In this document: in pieces, positions 35,984 through 45,160 of the stretch
Numbering within the stretch: position 1 is the first letter of the stretch
Layout of the letters: the number at the start of each line of letters is the position of its first letter
Assembly (NCBI GenBank): GCA_016709445.1
Contig: JADJMV010000010.1
Coordinates: 124,001 to 188,000, forward strand
DNA length: 64,000 nucleotides
Origin: Phycisphaerales bacterium
GTDB taxonomy: Bacteria > Planctomycetota > Phycisphaerae > Phycisphaerales > UBA1924
Reading direction: 5' to 3'
Program-made: the position numbers and the translations under genes
The notes under the pieces: model-generated
Seen by the model: only the letters and a program-made list of their open reading frames with translations
Databases searched by the model: none
Told to the model about the DNA's origin: nothing

Positions 35984-38680
35984 ATGGCGAGTCGTGAGGG
36001 CGAGGCAACCGACGGGACTCGGGAGGGCACCCCCGAGAAGGCGTCGTCGAGGCGGGGCAGGGCCTCGAACGACACGGTGCTGCGCGCGCTGGAAGAGGTC
36101 GAGCGGACGCTCGAGCGTCTCAAGCAGGCTCGGGCCGAACGGGCTGACGCCGAGAGCCGGTACCGGCTCGAGATCGCCGCGAGGGACGAGCGGGTCGCCG
36201 AGATGGAGGGGCGATTCGGGGAGTTGGAGCGAGAGCGGGACGCGGCCGTCTCGCGTGCCGGCCAGATCGAGAGCGACCACGCCGCTGCGGTGGCCCGGCT
36301 CGCCGAGTTGGAAGTCGCTCTCGAGGAGGCCACCGAGCGGTCGGAGGTGTTGGAACGCCGGCTGGGTGAACTCGAGGCGGATCTGGATACCGAGCGGCTC
36401 AAACGCGAGGTATTCGAGGGCAAGCTGGCCGAGTCGCAGACGGCGAGGGCGCAGGCCGAAGCGGCGGCCGCGAGGATCGCCGGACTCGAGGGGGAACTGC
36501 ACGCGCGGGAGTCCGAACTGTCGGCAGCTCGGGCGGAGGTCGAGTCTGCGAGGACGCAGGCCGCGGAGACGACAGCCCGGATCGCGGCGCTCGAGTCGGA
36601 GTTGGCTTCGCGGGAGGCGAGGACGGCGGAACTCTCGGGCGCTCTGGAGTCGTCGGAGTCGGCGCGGCTGGAGGCCGAATTGCTCGCCGGGCGCGTGGGC
36701 GGGCTGGAGTCGGATCTGCAGGCGCGGGAGTCGGAGCTCGATGGCTTGCGTCGGGAGGCGGAGGACGCCGCGAATGCGTCGGCGCACCGGCTCACCGAGG
36801 CCGAATCGCGGTTGGCGGCTACGGAGTCGGCACTGGCCGAGGCCCGGGCGGAGGCCGAGCGGCTCGTCGGGCTGCACGCGGAAGCTGTCGCGACACTCGA
36901 ATCGACGCTCGCGGCCCGCGAGGGCGCGCTGCGGGAGCTCGAGGCGAGGGTGTCGGAGGCGGATCGTCTGGCGGCGGAGCGCCAGTCGGAATTGGAAGAG
37001 TCGGCGGCGAACCAGTCGGTCTACGAGGGTGAGCTCGACGCGCAGCGGAGTGAGCTGGCGGCTCTGCGGCAGGAGTTGGACGCGACGCGGGCGGAGGCCC
37101 GGTCGAACGCGGACCGGCTCGCCGACATGAGCGGCGAGGCCGATGCGCGCGTGTCGGAACTCCGCGGGCAGTTGGAGGAGGCGTCGGCGCGAGAGGACTC
37201 GCTGCGTCGGGATTGCGAGGCGGCGCTGGAGGCCGCGGCGGAGGCCGAGGCGGCCGGTGCCAAGGCGGCGTCGGAGTTCGCAGCCCGGATCTCGGATCTG
37301 GAGGCGGAACTCTCGTCCGCCCGCGAGGAAGCCTCGGTGATCGCGGCGCGGGCCGAGTCGGGCTCGGCCGAGGCCTCGGAAGCCGCGGCCCGCACCGAGG
37401 CGCTGGAGTCGGCGCTCGAGGCGGCAAGGGCGGAACTGGCGGCGGCTCAGGAGCAGATGGCGGGCTCGGCGGCGGCGCAGGCGTCGGAACTCGAGGGTCT
37501 GCGGGCGCGCCTCGCGGACTCGGAGCATGAGACGGACGAGTTGGCGACCAAGCTCGACCTCGCGGCGGACCGGTTGGTGACGCTCCAGCAGGCGCTGGAT
37601 GAACGCGACCGATCGCTGGAGGCGATGGGCAACGGCGACGAGGCGGTGTCGCAGCTGCTCTCGGAGTTGTCGCTGGTGCGGGCGGAGGCCGAGGAGCTGC
37701 GCGAGGAGCGCGACGCGCTGGTGGCGAGGGCGTCCGAGGCGGGGAGCCGGCGTCCGGAGCGGGCCGGTCGCGACGAGGCCTTCATCGCGGTGCGCCGGCA
37801 GCGCCTGGCGCGTGCCCGGCGCCTTATTCGGGAGCGGATCCGCTCGGTGGACTCCCAGCGGGCCACGCTGGAGAAGCGGCTGGCGCAGTGCGACGAGGTG
37901 CTGGCCCGCAGGCGAGAACTCGTGGAGGCGAGGCAGATTGTCGAGCGGACGCACCAGAAGGTGGTCTCCGGCCGGGCGAGGAGTGCCGCGGCGGCGATGG
38001 TCTTCTTTGGCACCGCGCTTCTGGCGGTGCTCGGTGTGGTGTCCTGGGCCATCGTGAGCCAGCTCTACCCGGCGACCTACGCGGCTCAGGCGGTCGTGAC
38101 GGCCGATTTCCACGGCCTGACCCCTGCGGCCGGCGAGACGGAGACCTGGCAATCGTTCCACCAGCAGATGCTGCTGGATCCGCAGCTGATCTCAAGGGTC
38201 GCGGAGCGGATGGCCCAGCGGGGGTTCGAGGACCTCTCGGCGGCGGGGGACCTCAAGGCCAAGCTGGACCGGGACCTTTCGTGGGCGTGTCCCGAGGCGG
38301 GGAAGCTCACGCTCGAGCTGCGTGGCGTCGGCGCCGAGCGGACGGCCCGGGAGTTGGATACGTACGCGACGACCCTTGCGGCCGAGTCGAATGCGCTGCG
38401 GCAGCGTCGATCGGATACGGCGACGACGATCGTCTTGGAGCCGGCCAAGGTGGGCAAGACGCCGATCCTGGACCACCGTCCGAAGCAGGCGGCGATCGGC
38501 CTGGCCGGTGGCGCGGCGTTCTCGATGCTGCTGTGGTTCGGGATCTGGGCCCGGATGGTCCGGACCAAGCGGGCATTCGAGAGTGCCTCGCAGATCGATC
38601 ACCTGCTGGAAGAGGGGCGCTGGGTGGATCCGATCCAGCAGATCATCGACGCCCACGAGGGCGGTTCGCGGCCGGCCTGA
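35984..38680 (+). CDS. Long coiled-coil protein with a Wzz-like two-helix membrane module
   Basis: The 898-residue protein has a soluble N-terminal part of about 640 residues that is almost continuous coiled coil, rich in Glu, Ala, Arg and Leu (for example LEEVERTLERLKQARAERAD). A membrane helix follows (VFFGTALLAVLGVVSWAIV), then about 145 extracytoplasmic residues containing SFHQQMLLDPQLISRVAERM, and a second helix (AIGLAGGAAFSMLLWFGIWA). That last part resembles Wzz/chain-length-determinant architecture. It may tether a cytoplasmic filament-like arm to polysaccharide export. The ATG follows GGAGG at 4 nt; upstream in-frame starts are weaker. Its stop touches the stop of the convergent anti-sigma gene. 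Confidence 0.8.
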   Translation: MASREGEATDGTREGTPEKASSRRGRASNDTVLRALEEVERTLERLKQARAERADAESRYRLEIAARDERVAEMEGRFGELERERDAAVSRAGQIESDHAAAVARLAELEVALEEATERSEVLERRLGELEADLDTERLKREVFEGKLAESQTARAQAEAAAARIAGLEGELHARESELSAARAEVESARTQAAETTARIAALESELASREARTAELSGALESSESARLEAELLAGRVGGLESDLQARESELDGLRREAEDAANASAHRLTEAESRLAATESALAEARAEAERLVGLHAEAVATLESTLAAREGALRELEARVSEADRLAAERQSELEESAANQSVYEGELDAQRSELAALRQELDATRAEARSNADRLADMSGEADARVSELRGQLEEASAREDSLRRDCEAALEAAAEAEAAGAKAASEFAARISDLEAELSSAREEASVIAARAESGSAEASEAAARTEALESALEAARAELAAAQEQMAGSAAAQASELEGLRARLADSEHETDELATKLDLAADRLVTLQQALDERDRSLEAMGNGDEAVSQLLSELSLVRAEAEELREERDALVARASEAGSRRPERAGRDEAFIAVRRQRLARARRLIRERIRSVDSQRATLEKRLAQCDEVLARRRELVEARQIVERTHQKVVSGRARSAAAAMVFFGTALLAVLGVVSWAIVSQLYPATYAAQAVVTADFHGLTPAAGETETWQSFHQQMLLDPQLISRVAERMAQRGFEDLSAAGDLKAKLDRDLSWACPEAGKLTLELRGVGAERTARELDTYATTLAAESNALRQRRSDTATTIVLEPAKVGKTPILDHRPKQAAIGLAGGAAFSMLLWFGIWARMVRTKRAFESASQIDHLLEEGRWVDPIQQIIDAHEGGSRPA

Positions 38681-39505
38681 TCAGGCCTCGGGGCGGGTAT
38701 CGGCGGCGAGCAGGACCTCGCTCTTGCCGTTGTCGCCGTCGCCGACGATGGCGAGATTCTCGCCGGAGATGCCCACGGTCACGGGGACTTCCTCGTTGAG
38801 CAGGCCGCTGCGGAAGGTGAACTCCGCGATCACGCTGAGCTGGTTGCCCTGGTCGTCGAGGACGACGAGGCGGTAGCGGTCGTCCTTGGCGGCGGGGAGA
38901 TTGATGCCGAAGAGCTTGGCGGTGCGCCAGTCGGGGTTGTACCAGACGGCGGCCTGGGCCCGGGCCTGCTGCGAGGCGTCGTGGGAGGCGAGCGTGATGC
39001 GCTGGGTGGAGCTGTCCACGAGGGCGTCGACAAGGTAATTGGGGCCGAACTTGGCTTTGATCTCCTCGAGGAGGACGTCCTGCCGCTGGTCGAAATTACG
39101 GAGCGTGCGCTGGAGCTGGACGGTGGTCACACCCAGGACGATGGCGGCGGCGGCGCAGGCGAGGGCGAGGGCGCGCCAGGCGGCGGCGACCTTTCGCTTG
39201 TGCGCCATCGCGGGGAGGCGGGCGATCGTGTCGGGGTGGCGGAGGGCGAGCGCGGCCTCCGCGACGCTGCGTTCGGCGGCCGCGGCGCGGATCGCGTCGA
39301 GCACGCGGGCGCGGAGCGAGGCCGGCGGGGCGACCTCTGGGAGCAGGCTCTCCATCTTGGCGAAGCGGGTCTGCTCAAGCCGGATCTGGGCCTGGATGTG
39401 CGGGGGCGCGGCGGCGAAGGCGCGATCGAAGGCCTCTCGCTCGTCCTCGTCGAGGAGAGAGAACGCGTCAAGAAGGGCGTTCTCGAGCAACTCGCAGTGA
39501 TTCAT
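38681..39505 (-). CDS. Anti-sigma factor (RskA-like), membrane-anchored
   Basis: The 274-residue protein begins with a cytoplasmic zinc-less anti-sigma domain (CELLENALLDAFSLLDEDER, then helical AFDRAFAAAPPHIQAQIRLE), has one membrane helix (AWRALALACAAAAIVLGVTT) and a periplasmic C-terminal domain resembling anti-sigma-K. Its ATG overlaps the stop of the ECF sigma gene (ATGA), the usual coupling of sigma and anti-sigma factor. It should hold that sigma factor inactive until an envelope signal triggers release. Confidence 0.85.
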   Translation of the reverse strand: MNHCELLENALLDAFSLLDEDEREAFDRAFAAAPPHIQAQIRLEQTRFAKMESLLPEVAPPASLRARVLDAIRAAAAERSVAEAALALRHPDTIARLPAMAHKRKVAAAWRALALACAAAAIVLGVTTVQLQRTLRNFDQRQDVLLEEIKAKFGPNYLVDALVDSSTQRITLASHDASQQARAQAAVWYNPDWRTAKLFGINLPAAKDDRYRLVVLDDQGNQLSVIAEFTFRSGLLNEEVPVTVGISGENLAIVGDGDNGKSEVLLAADTRPEA

Positions 39506-40080
39506 GTGGACAACTCCTCGCCGGGCCGCTCCCGGAGCCGTACGAGCGCTCTGCTGAGCGCGGACTTGACGGTTCCCAGGGGCGTGTTCAACTCTTCACT
39601 GATCTGCCGGAGCGTCTGGCCACCAAGGTACGCCCTGGTGACGACGCTCTTCTGTAGTTCGGGCAGCTCTCCGATGCGTTCCATCACCGTCGCGAAACGC
39701 TCGTCTCGTTCGAGCTCGGAGCCGATGGGCTCGGTCTCGCGGTGCTCGTCGCGGACCGCGGACTCTTCCATGGCTCCGGCGGTGATGCGGGCCCGGGTTC
39801 TGCGGAGGCGGTCGACGAGGTGCCGACGGGCGATGAGCATGACCCAGGTCACCAGCGCGGCCCGCTTGGGGTCGAACCGGTCGGCGGTTTTCCAGAGTCG
39901 AACGAAGACCTCCTGGACGGCGTCTTCGGCATCGGCTCTGGTGGGCATGGCTTGGTAGGCCATGCGATAAACGAGCGACCCAAAGCGGTCATAAAGCTCC
40001 GCAATTGCTCGTTCGTCATCGGACCCGACCCTGTTCATCAGGTCGAGATCGACGGCGTCCTGCTGTTGCCTGGGGCCCAT
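39502..40080 (-). CDS. ECF RNA polymerase sigma factor
   Basis: The 192-residue protein has region 2 (ELYDRFGSLVYRMAYQAM, DAEDAVQEVFVRLWKTADRF) and region 4 (LPELQKSVVTRAYLGGQTLR, LNTPLGTVKSALSRALVRLR). It should direct RNA polymerase to a specific set of promoters, controlled by the anti-sigma factor encoded immediately downstream. The start at 40080 follows GGAGA; upstream in-frame residues are shadow. It is divergent from the pseudopilin gene, across a 263-bp region that probably contains its own autoregulated promoter. Confidence 0.9.
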   Translation of the reverse strand: MGPRQQQDAVDLDLMNRVGSDDERAIAELYDRFGSLVYRMAYQAMPTRADAEDAVQEVFVRLWKTADRFDPKRAALVTWVMLIARRHLVDRLRRTRARITAGAMEESAVRDEHRETEPIGSELERDERFATVMERIGELPELQKSVVTRAYLGGQTLRQISEELNTPLGTVKSALSRALVRLRERPGEELST

Positions 40081-40343
40081 GTCGCACCGGTCTCCGGACG
40101 GGATTTGCCGTCCCTGTCGCACGTCCCAAGATACGCTGGGAGCGGGAACTTGGATCCCATGGCGGCCATGGGAAGTCAAAGGTGGCCAGTACAAGCCAAT
40201 CGAGATTTGTACGGATTTTGCAAGGATGTTGCGATCTATCTCGTGACTTGCGCGAATTTGCCGTTGCGTCGGGGGTCAAAGATCGGATAGGCTGGGTTGT
40301 CGGACCGATGCGAGGAGAAGCACCGGGGAAATTGGGCAAGAGC

Positions 40344-41114
40344 ATGAACGGTTCTGCCGCACCAATCTCAGGCCGCGGAGGCCAGCGTCGGGGTCACGCA
40401 TTCACCTTGGTGGATGTACTTGTGACTCTGTCGGTGGTGGCGATCCTGATCGGGCTGCTGCTTCCGGGCTTGGGAAAGGCCCGCGAGTCTTCCCGCCGGG
40501 TGGTGTGTGCCTCGAATCTGCGACAGATCGGGCTGGGGCTGGTGCTGTACGCGGACGCGAACCGTGATCGCCTCCCTTACAGCATCTTCCTGGAGCGCAA
40601 GGCTCGGGACAACCAGATCGAGTATGCGCCCGAGGATATGGCCACGCTTCGTCTGGACATCAAGACAAGTCAGCGGACGAAGACGACCTGGGACGGCCTC
40701 GGCCTTTTGTATTCGGCGGAAGTGCTTCCCTCGTCGGGGATCTTCTATTGCCCGTCGCACCACGCCGAGCACTCGTTTGAGACGTATCGCGATCGCTGGC
40801 TGGCTCCACAGGGCGAGATCCTCGGCAATTATCACTTCCGCGGCGAGGGGCCGAATGGTTCCACGCGCCTCTCCTATATCGAGCCGAGCCGCTCGGCGCT
40901 TGCCTCGGACAGCCTTCGCTCGCTCGCGGACTACAACCACGAGGTCGGGCTGAATGTGTTGCGGGCCGACCTTTCGCTGTTCTGGCTCGCCGACCCGCTG
41001 AAGCGGATACCCGAGTATCTCGCGACGGCGGGGCAGAACTTCGAACTCAGGGATTTTGAGACGCTCTGGGCTCAGCTCGACCAGCCCGAGACCTCGATCC
41101 TCCCGGACAAGTAG
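40344..41114 (+). CDS. Type II secretion / type IV pilin-like pseudopilin
   Basis: The 256-residue protein has a prepilin leader and hydrophobic helix (HAFTLVDVLVTLSVVAILIG, then LLLPGLGKARESSRR). The usual Glu5 after the cleavage site is Asp here (FTLVD). The rest is a soluble domain with IGLGLVLYADANRDRLPYS and FYCPSHHAEHSF, as in the large planctomycete family of DUF1559-like pilins. Role in secretion or pili is inferred from the leader. The ATG at 40344 has a weak ribosome site; another at 40308 is possible. Confidence 0.8.
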   Translation: MNGSAAPISGRGGQRRGHAFTLVDVLVTLSVVAILIGLLLPGLGKARESSRRVVCASNLRQIGLGLVLYADANRDRLPYSIFLERKARDNQIEYAPEDMATLRLDIKTSQRTKTTWDGLGLLYSAEVLPSSGIFYCPSHHAEHSFETYRDRWLAPQGEILGNYHFRGEGPNGSTRLSYIEPSRSALASDSLRSLADYNHEVGLNVLRADLSLFWLADPLKRIPEYLATAGQNFELRDFETLWAQLDQPETSILPDK

Positions 41115-41152
41115 GCGTCGCCGGGCGGCGCGGTCCGGGCTACAGTCCGCGC

Positions 41153-42133
41153 ATGAAATCACTTTCCACCCTCCAGTTGTTCGTCGCGCCGCTCCTGTGC
41201 TGCGCGCTGGCGCCCGCGGCGCTGGCCCAGCTCACCCCGGACCGTGAGTATTACGGCGTGGGGCGGACGATTCCCATGACGATCGCGCTGCCGACCGGTG
41301 TCGCGGGCGAGGTCGAAGTGGCGCTCTACCAGCCGACGGGGACCGAGACGGCCAAGGCGGCGGCGGCGGCCGGCCAGGTCGATCTGGCCGGGCTGTTCCC
41401 GGTGCTGTGGACGACCGAGGATCCGACGCTCTTCTATGCGCAGCTTCTGGTTGACGGCAAGGGCATCGGCTCTCCGGTGGTGCTCTCTCCGATGCAGACA
41501 CCGAATCTGGCGCAGAGGGACTCTTCCGGACGCGCCGCATTCCCCGTGCTCCCGAAGAAGCTGGTCACGTACTCGGGCATTCGCGCATGGACCGACGAGC
41601 ACGTGGTGTTCTCGACGAGCCTCGGGGACATGGAGTTCCGGATGCGCCCGGACCAGGCGCCGAACACGGTGGCGAACTTCCTCGATCTGGTCGAGGGCGG
41701 CTACTACACGGACATCATCTTCCACCGGATCATCGGGGCCAAGGCGGGGCGGCCCCCATTCATGGCGCAGGTCGGCGATCCGACGGGCACCGGATCGGGA
41801 GGCCCGGGCCGGTTCGTCGATCTTGAGGCGTCGAAGTTGCCGCACGACTTCGGTGTGCTCTCGATGGCGAGGACGGGCGATCCGAACACCAACGGGGGAC
41901 AGGTGTTCGTGTGCTTCAGCCGGGAGGGGACAAACTTCCTGGACACGCAGTACTGCTCGTTCGCGGAAGCGGTTTCGGGCGCCGATGTGATCCTGGCGCT
42001 CGAGAAGGTGAAGACGGATGCGGAAGATCGGCCGGCGGATCCGCCCGTGCTCAAGTCGGCGCGGCTCGTGCCGGCACCGCCGTTCGGGACGGGCCCCGAG
42101 GCGTTGAAGCGCCCGGCGGACCCGGGAAGGTAA
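41153..42133 (+). CDS. Secreted cyclophilin-type peptidyl-prolyl isomerase
   Basis: The 326-residue protein starts with a signal peptide ending ALAPAALAQ. After an unrecognised domain of about 130 residues comes a cyclophilin domain: HVVFSTSLGDMEFRMRPDQA, PNTVANFLDLVEGGYYTDII, FHRII, FMAQVGDPTGTGSGGPG and NGGQVFVCFSREG. It should catalyse proline isomerisation during folding of exported proteins. It follows the pseudopilin gene by 38 bp and may share its transcript. The ending is Pro-rich. Confidence 0.9.
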   Translation: MKSLSTLQLFVAPLLCCALAPAALAQLTPDREYYGVGRTIPMTIALPTGVAGEVEVALYQPTGTETAKAAAAAGQVDLAGLFPVLWTTEDPTLFYAQLLVDGKGIGSPVVLSPMQTPNLAQRDSSGRAAFPVLPKKLVTYSGIRAWTDEHVVFSTSLGDMEFRMRPDQAPNTVANFLDLVEGGYYTDIIFHRIIGAKAGRPPFMAQVGDPTGTGSGGPGRFVDLEASKLPHDFGVLSMARTGDPNTNGGQVFVCFSREGTNFLDTQYCSFAEAVSGADVILALEKVKTDAEDRPADPPVLKSARLVPAPPFGTGPEALKRPADPGR

Positions 42134-42145
42134 TCCCCGCCGTCT

Positions 42146-43101
42146 TCAGAACTTGATGCTCACGCCGAGCCATCCGCTCAGCGCAGGGTCCGCGTCGGCA
42201 TCGGCGATCTTGGCACCCGAGGCGTCGAGGACTTGATAGTTGGACCAGACGTCGGGCCGGCGCCGAGTTCGAGAGTCGCGTGGGGTAAGAAATCCCACGC
42301 GACGCCGCCCATGATGGGGAGGCGCTCGTCGCGGAAGACTCCGTCGGGTGCGGCGCTGGAATGGTCCAGGCGGTATTCACGGGAGGCCCAGCCGCCGAGC
42401 AGGAAGAGTTGGATCTGATCGGTCGCTTGGTACGAGAGTTCGAGGCCGCGGATGTCGACGGCGCGGTCGGCGGTGTGCAGGCTCCATCGCTCGCTGATCT
42501 GCCAGTCGATGGTGGGTATCGGGATGAAGCGGGCGTCGTCCTCGAGCCGGGAGGCGACACCGACGCCGAGTCCGACGCTGAGGTTGTCGCGGATCTGGTA
42601 GGTGGCCCCGACGAATCCCGAGCCAAGGAGCGCATCGCCCCAGGAGGCATCGTCGGCGGGGGCAAACTCGATGGTGCCGCCTCCGAAGAGCCCCCAGTGC
42701 TCGTCGAGCATGCGGGAGTAGACGAGGCCGACGCCGTACCGCGCGGCGTTGTCGACCGGATCGCCGCCCCCCGGCAGGAACGTGGCGACGTCCTTGAAGT
42801 CGTAGGTTGAGAACTCGGCGCCGAGGCGGAGGGTGAGGGCGGAGCGGTCGTCCGGGTGTCCGCTGACCGCGAGAGAGGTCCCGATGCGCCCGAGCGAGAC
42901 CTTGCCGGCGCCGCCGTCGAGGTCGGCTTCCGCGGTGTACACGCCCCCGGCGCGGAGGCGGAACGAGAGTCCGGCGAGCGCATCGCCGGAGGAGCCAGCG
43001 GCTGCTTCAGAGGCGGCGGGCCGGTCAGATTGCCCGGCCGCCGGGACGCAAGAGGCAAGACCCGCCGTGATTCCCGTCGCCAGCCACACCGCGTTCCGCA
43101 T
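42146..43101 (-). pseudogene. Outer-membrane beta-barrel protein, frameshifted near the end
   Basis: A signal peptide (MRNAVWLATGITAGLASCVP) is followed by alternating beta strands (YGVGLVYSRMLDEHWGLFGG, SVGLGVGVASRLEDDA, QIQLFLLGGWASREYRL). After LELGAGP one base is missing near 42250-42257; the adjacent frame continues DVWSNYQVLDASGAKIADAD and ends LSGWLGVSIKF, with the terminal Phe typical of outer-membrane barrels. Repaired length is about 318 residues. Substrate unknown. AAGGAG lies 8 nt before the ATG. It is convergent with the cyclophilin gene, 12 bp apart. Confidence 0.78.
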
Positions 43102-43273
43102 CTTCCAGCTCCTTGCTCGGGTCCTTGGCGTTTGCGCCCGCGTGGGGCCGTGCCCGTCTGGATCCGGAGCGAGGGGGAGTATACCGGGAGCGGGGGTGGG
43201 CGCGGGTCGTGGCGGTTGGGCTGTTCCGGGCTAGACTTGGCTGCTCCCGTGGTCGCGGCCGCGCGAGCCGGTC

Positions 43274-43346
43274 GGGGCGGTAGCTCAATTGGTAGAGCGC
43301 CAGCTTTGCAAGCTGGATGTTGGGCGTTCGAGTCGCCTCCGCTCCA
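43274..43346 (+). tRNA. tRNA-Ala (anticodon TGC)
   Basis: The 73-nt sequence folds into a full cloverleaf: acceptor GGGGCGG with CCGCTCC including the G3-U70 wobble that identifies alanine tRNAs; D arm with TAGCTCAATTGGTAGAGC; anticodon stem CCAGC/GCTGG around loop TTTGCAA (anticodon TGC, reading GCA and related codons); and a TTCGAGT T-loop. The CCA end is not encoded. Confidence 0.97.
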
Positions 43347-43424
43347 TTTCAGGCAATCGGGTGCCCGGCGCCGCTCGGTCGCGTGGGCTTTACCGGGGTC
43401 GAGGGCGCCTTCACCAGGTGGGCG

Positions 43425-44171
43425 ATGTTCCGGATCCGACAGGTCATCCCCGATGCCGTCCCGGCGAATAGGCGCCTGATCGAGGAGGTCAAGGCGGTCC
43501 TGTCGGAGCGTCTCCCCGGGCTTCCTCGCAAGGAATTGGAGACGTTTGAGGATCGGCTGCGGCATCCGTTGCAATACGGGATGCACTCGATCCTGCTGGT
43601 GGCCGACGACATGCGGGGGAAGCTGCTGGGCTTCGCCTATCTGTCGCACCTGCCCGACTGCGGAGTATGTCTGCTCGACTACATCGCAACGCCCTCGCAT
43701 TCGGTCAGCGGCATCGGCGGGGCGCTCTACGACCGAGTGCGGGATGTGTGCCGCGGGCTTGGGGCAACGGGCCTGCTCTTCGAGTGCCTCCCGGATGACC
43801 CGGCGGCTTGCAGCGACCCGGGGCTCGCCGCGCAGAATGCGGCCCGTCTCCGGTTCTATGAGCGGTTCGGGGCTCGCCCGATCATCAACACCGCCTATGA
43901 GGCGCCGATGCGGCCCGGGCAGCTGGATATGCCGCACTTGGTGTACGACGACCTCGGTCGCGGCGGGGGCCTGTCGCGCGAACTGGCGGGGCGAGCCGTG
44001 CGTGAGTTGCTCGAGCGCAAGTACGCGGACATGTGCTCACCGGAGTACACCGCGGCGGTTGTGGCGTCGATCCGGGATGATCCGGTGCGACTCCGAGAGC
44101 GCGCTATGGCTCGAGGCCGGCGGCGACGGGCCAACGGGCGACAGGGGAGTCGCTCATCACGCTGGTGGTGA
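43425..44171 (+). CDS. GNAT-like acetyltransferase
   Basis: The 248-residue protein begins MFRIRQVIPDAVPANRRLIE and has a GNAT fold with the acetyl-CoA loop in SVSGIGGALYDRVRDV and the late block ARLRFYERFGARPI. It probably acetylates a small amine or a protein. The start is chosen at 43425 because AGGTGG lies just before it; the tRNA end is 78 bp upstream. The last bases overlap the start of the deacetylase gene by 7 bp, suggesting coupled production of opposing activities. Confidence 0.8.
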   Translation: MFRIRQVIPDAVPANRRLIEEVKAVLSERLPGLPRKELETFEDRLRHPLQYGMHSILLVADDMRGKLLGFAYLSHLPDCGVCLLDYIATPSHSVSGIGGALYDRVRDVCRGLGATGLLFECLPDDPAACSDPGLAAQNAARLRFYERFGARPIINTAYEAPMRPGQLDMPHLVYDDLGRGGGLSRELAGRAVRELLERKYADMCSPEYTAAVVASIRDDPVRLRERAMARGRRRRANGRQGSRSSRWW

Positions 44172-45160
44172 ACGAGGAGCACGACATCCACCACGTCCGG
44201 GAGCGCGGGTATGTGGAGGCGCCGGCCAGGATCCCGGCCATCCTGAAGGGCATCGAGCCGACCGGGCTGTTTTACCGCGTGCCGCCCCGGCGGTATCCGG
44301 AGGGGGTGATCCGGGCGGTGCACGATGATGCGTTGGTCGACTACCTCAAGCGGGCATCGATGGAAGTGCCCGAGGGCCGGTCGGTCTATCCCTATGTCTT
44401 TCCGATTCGGAATCAGACCCGTCCGCCGAAGGACCGGGCGTACGCCGCGGGGTATTTCTGCATCGACACCTTCACGCCGATGAACCGGAACGCGTACCGG
44501 GCGGCGGTGCGTGCGGTGGACTGCGCGTTGACTGCGGCGGAGGCGTTGCTCAGCGGGCAGCGGTTCGCGTACGCGCTCGTGCGGCCGCCGGGGCACCACG
44601 CGGAGCGTCGGGCTTTCGGGGGGTTCTGTTATTTCTGCAACGCGGGTGCGGCGGCGGAGCATCTCTCGCGGCACGGGCGGGTGGCGATCCTGGACATTGA
44701 TTACCACCACGGGAATGGGCAGCAAGAGATCTTCGCGCCCCGCGACGACGTGCTGACGGTCTCGATCCACGGGCACCCGAGCTTCGCGTACCCCTTCTTC
44801 ACGGGATTTGAGGAGGAGGAGGGTGAGGGGGACGGGCGTGGCTTCAATCTGAACATCACACTTCCCGAGCGGATTGATGCGGCCAAGTACACGAGGGCGC
44901 TCGGGATCGCCCTCGACCGGATCGTGGCGTTCGCCCCGGCGTTCCTCGTCGTCTGCCTCGGGTTCGACACGGGGAAGGGGGACCCGACCGGCACCTGGCC
45001 CCTGCGGCCGGAGGACTTCCACGCGAATGCATCGCGGATCGGTGCGTTGGGATTGCCGACCGTGGTGGTGCAGGAGGGGGGCTACCGCACGGCGACACTG
45101 GGGGCGAACGCCCGGGCGTTCTTCACGGGGCTCGTCGGCCGGGGATTCCACCTCTCCTAG
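44165..45160 (+). CDS. Histone-deacetylase-family amidohydrolase (acetylpolyamine amidohydrolase-like)
   Basis: The 331-residue enzyme has the arginase/deacetylase motifs: RPPGHHAERRAFGGFCYFCN, LDIDYHHGNGQQEIF (zinc ligands Asp and His), SIHGHPSFAYPFFTG, then GFDTGKGDPTGTWPL and VVVQEGGY. It should remove acetyl groups from polyamines or lysines with a zinc ion. The start is GTG and overlaps the acetyltransferase gene by 7 bp. It is in tail-to-tail overlap with the LEPR-XLL gene (TAG of each shares three bases). Confidence 0.9.
   Translation: MVNEEHDIHHVRERGYVEAPARIPAILKGIEPTGLFYRVPPRRYPEGVIRAVHDDALVDYLKRASMEVPEGRSVYPYVFPIRNQTRPPKDRAYAAGYFCIDTFTPMNRNAYRAAVRAVDCALTAAEALLSGQRFAYALVRPPGHHAERRAFGGFCYFCNAGAAAEHLSRHGRVAILDIDYHHGNGQQEIFAPRDDVLTVSIHGHPSFAYPFFTGFEEEEGEGDGRGFNLNITLPERIDAAKYTRALGIALDRIVAFAPAFLVVCLGFDTGKGDPTGTWPLRPEDFHANASRIGALGLPTVVVQEGGYRTATLGANARAFFTGLVGRGFHLS

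Noticed and set aside
35543..38161. An 872-codon leftward open frame
   Set aside because: It is antisense to the coiled-coil/Wzz-like gene; the Arg/Leu/Pro-rich translation mirrors the Glu/Ala/Leu codons of the real gene.
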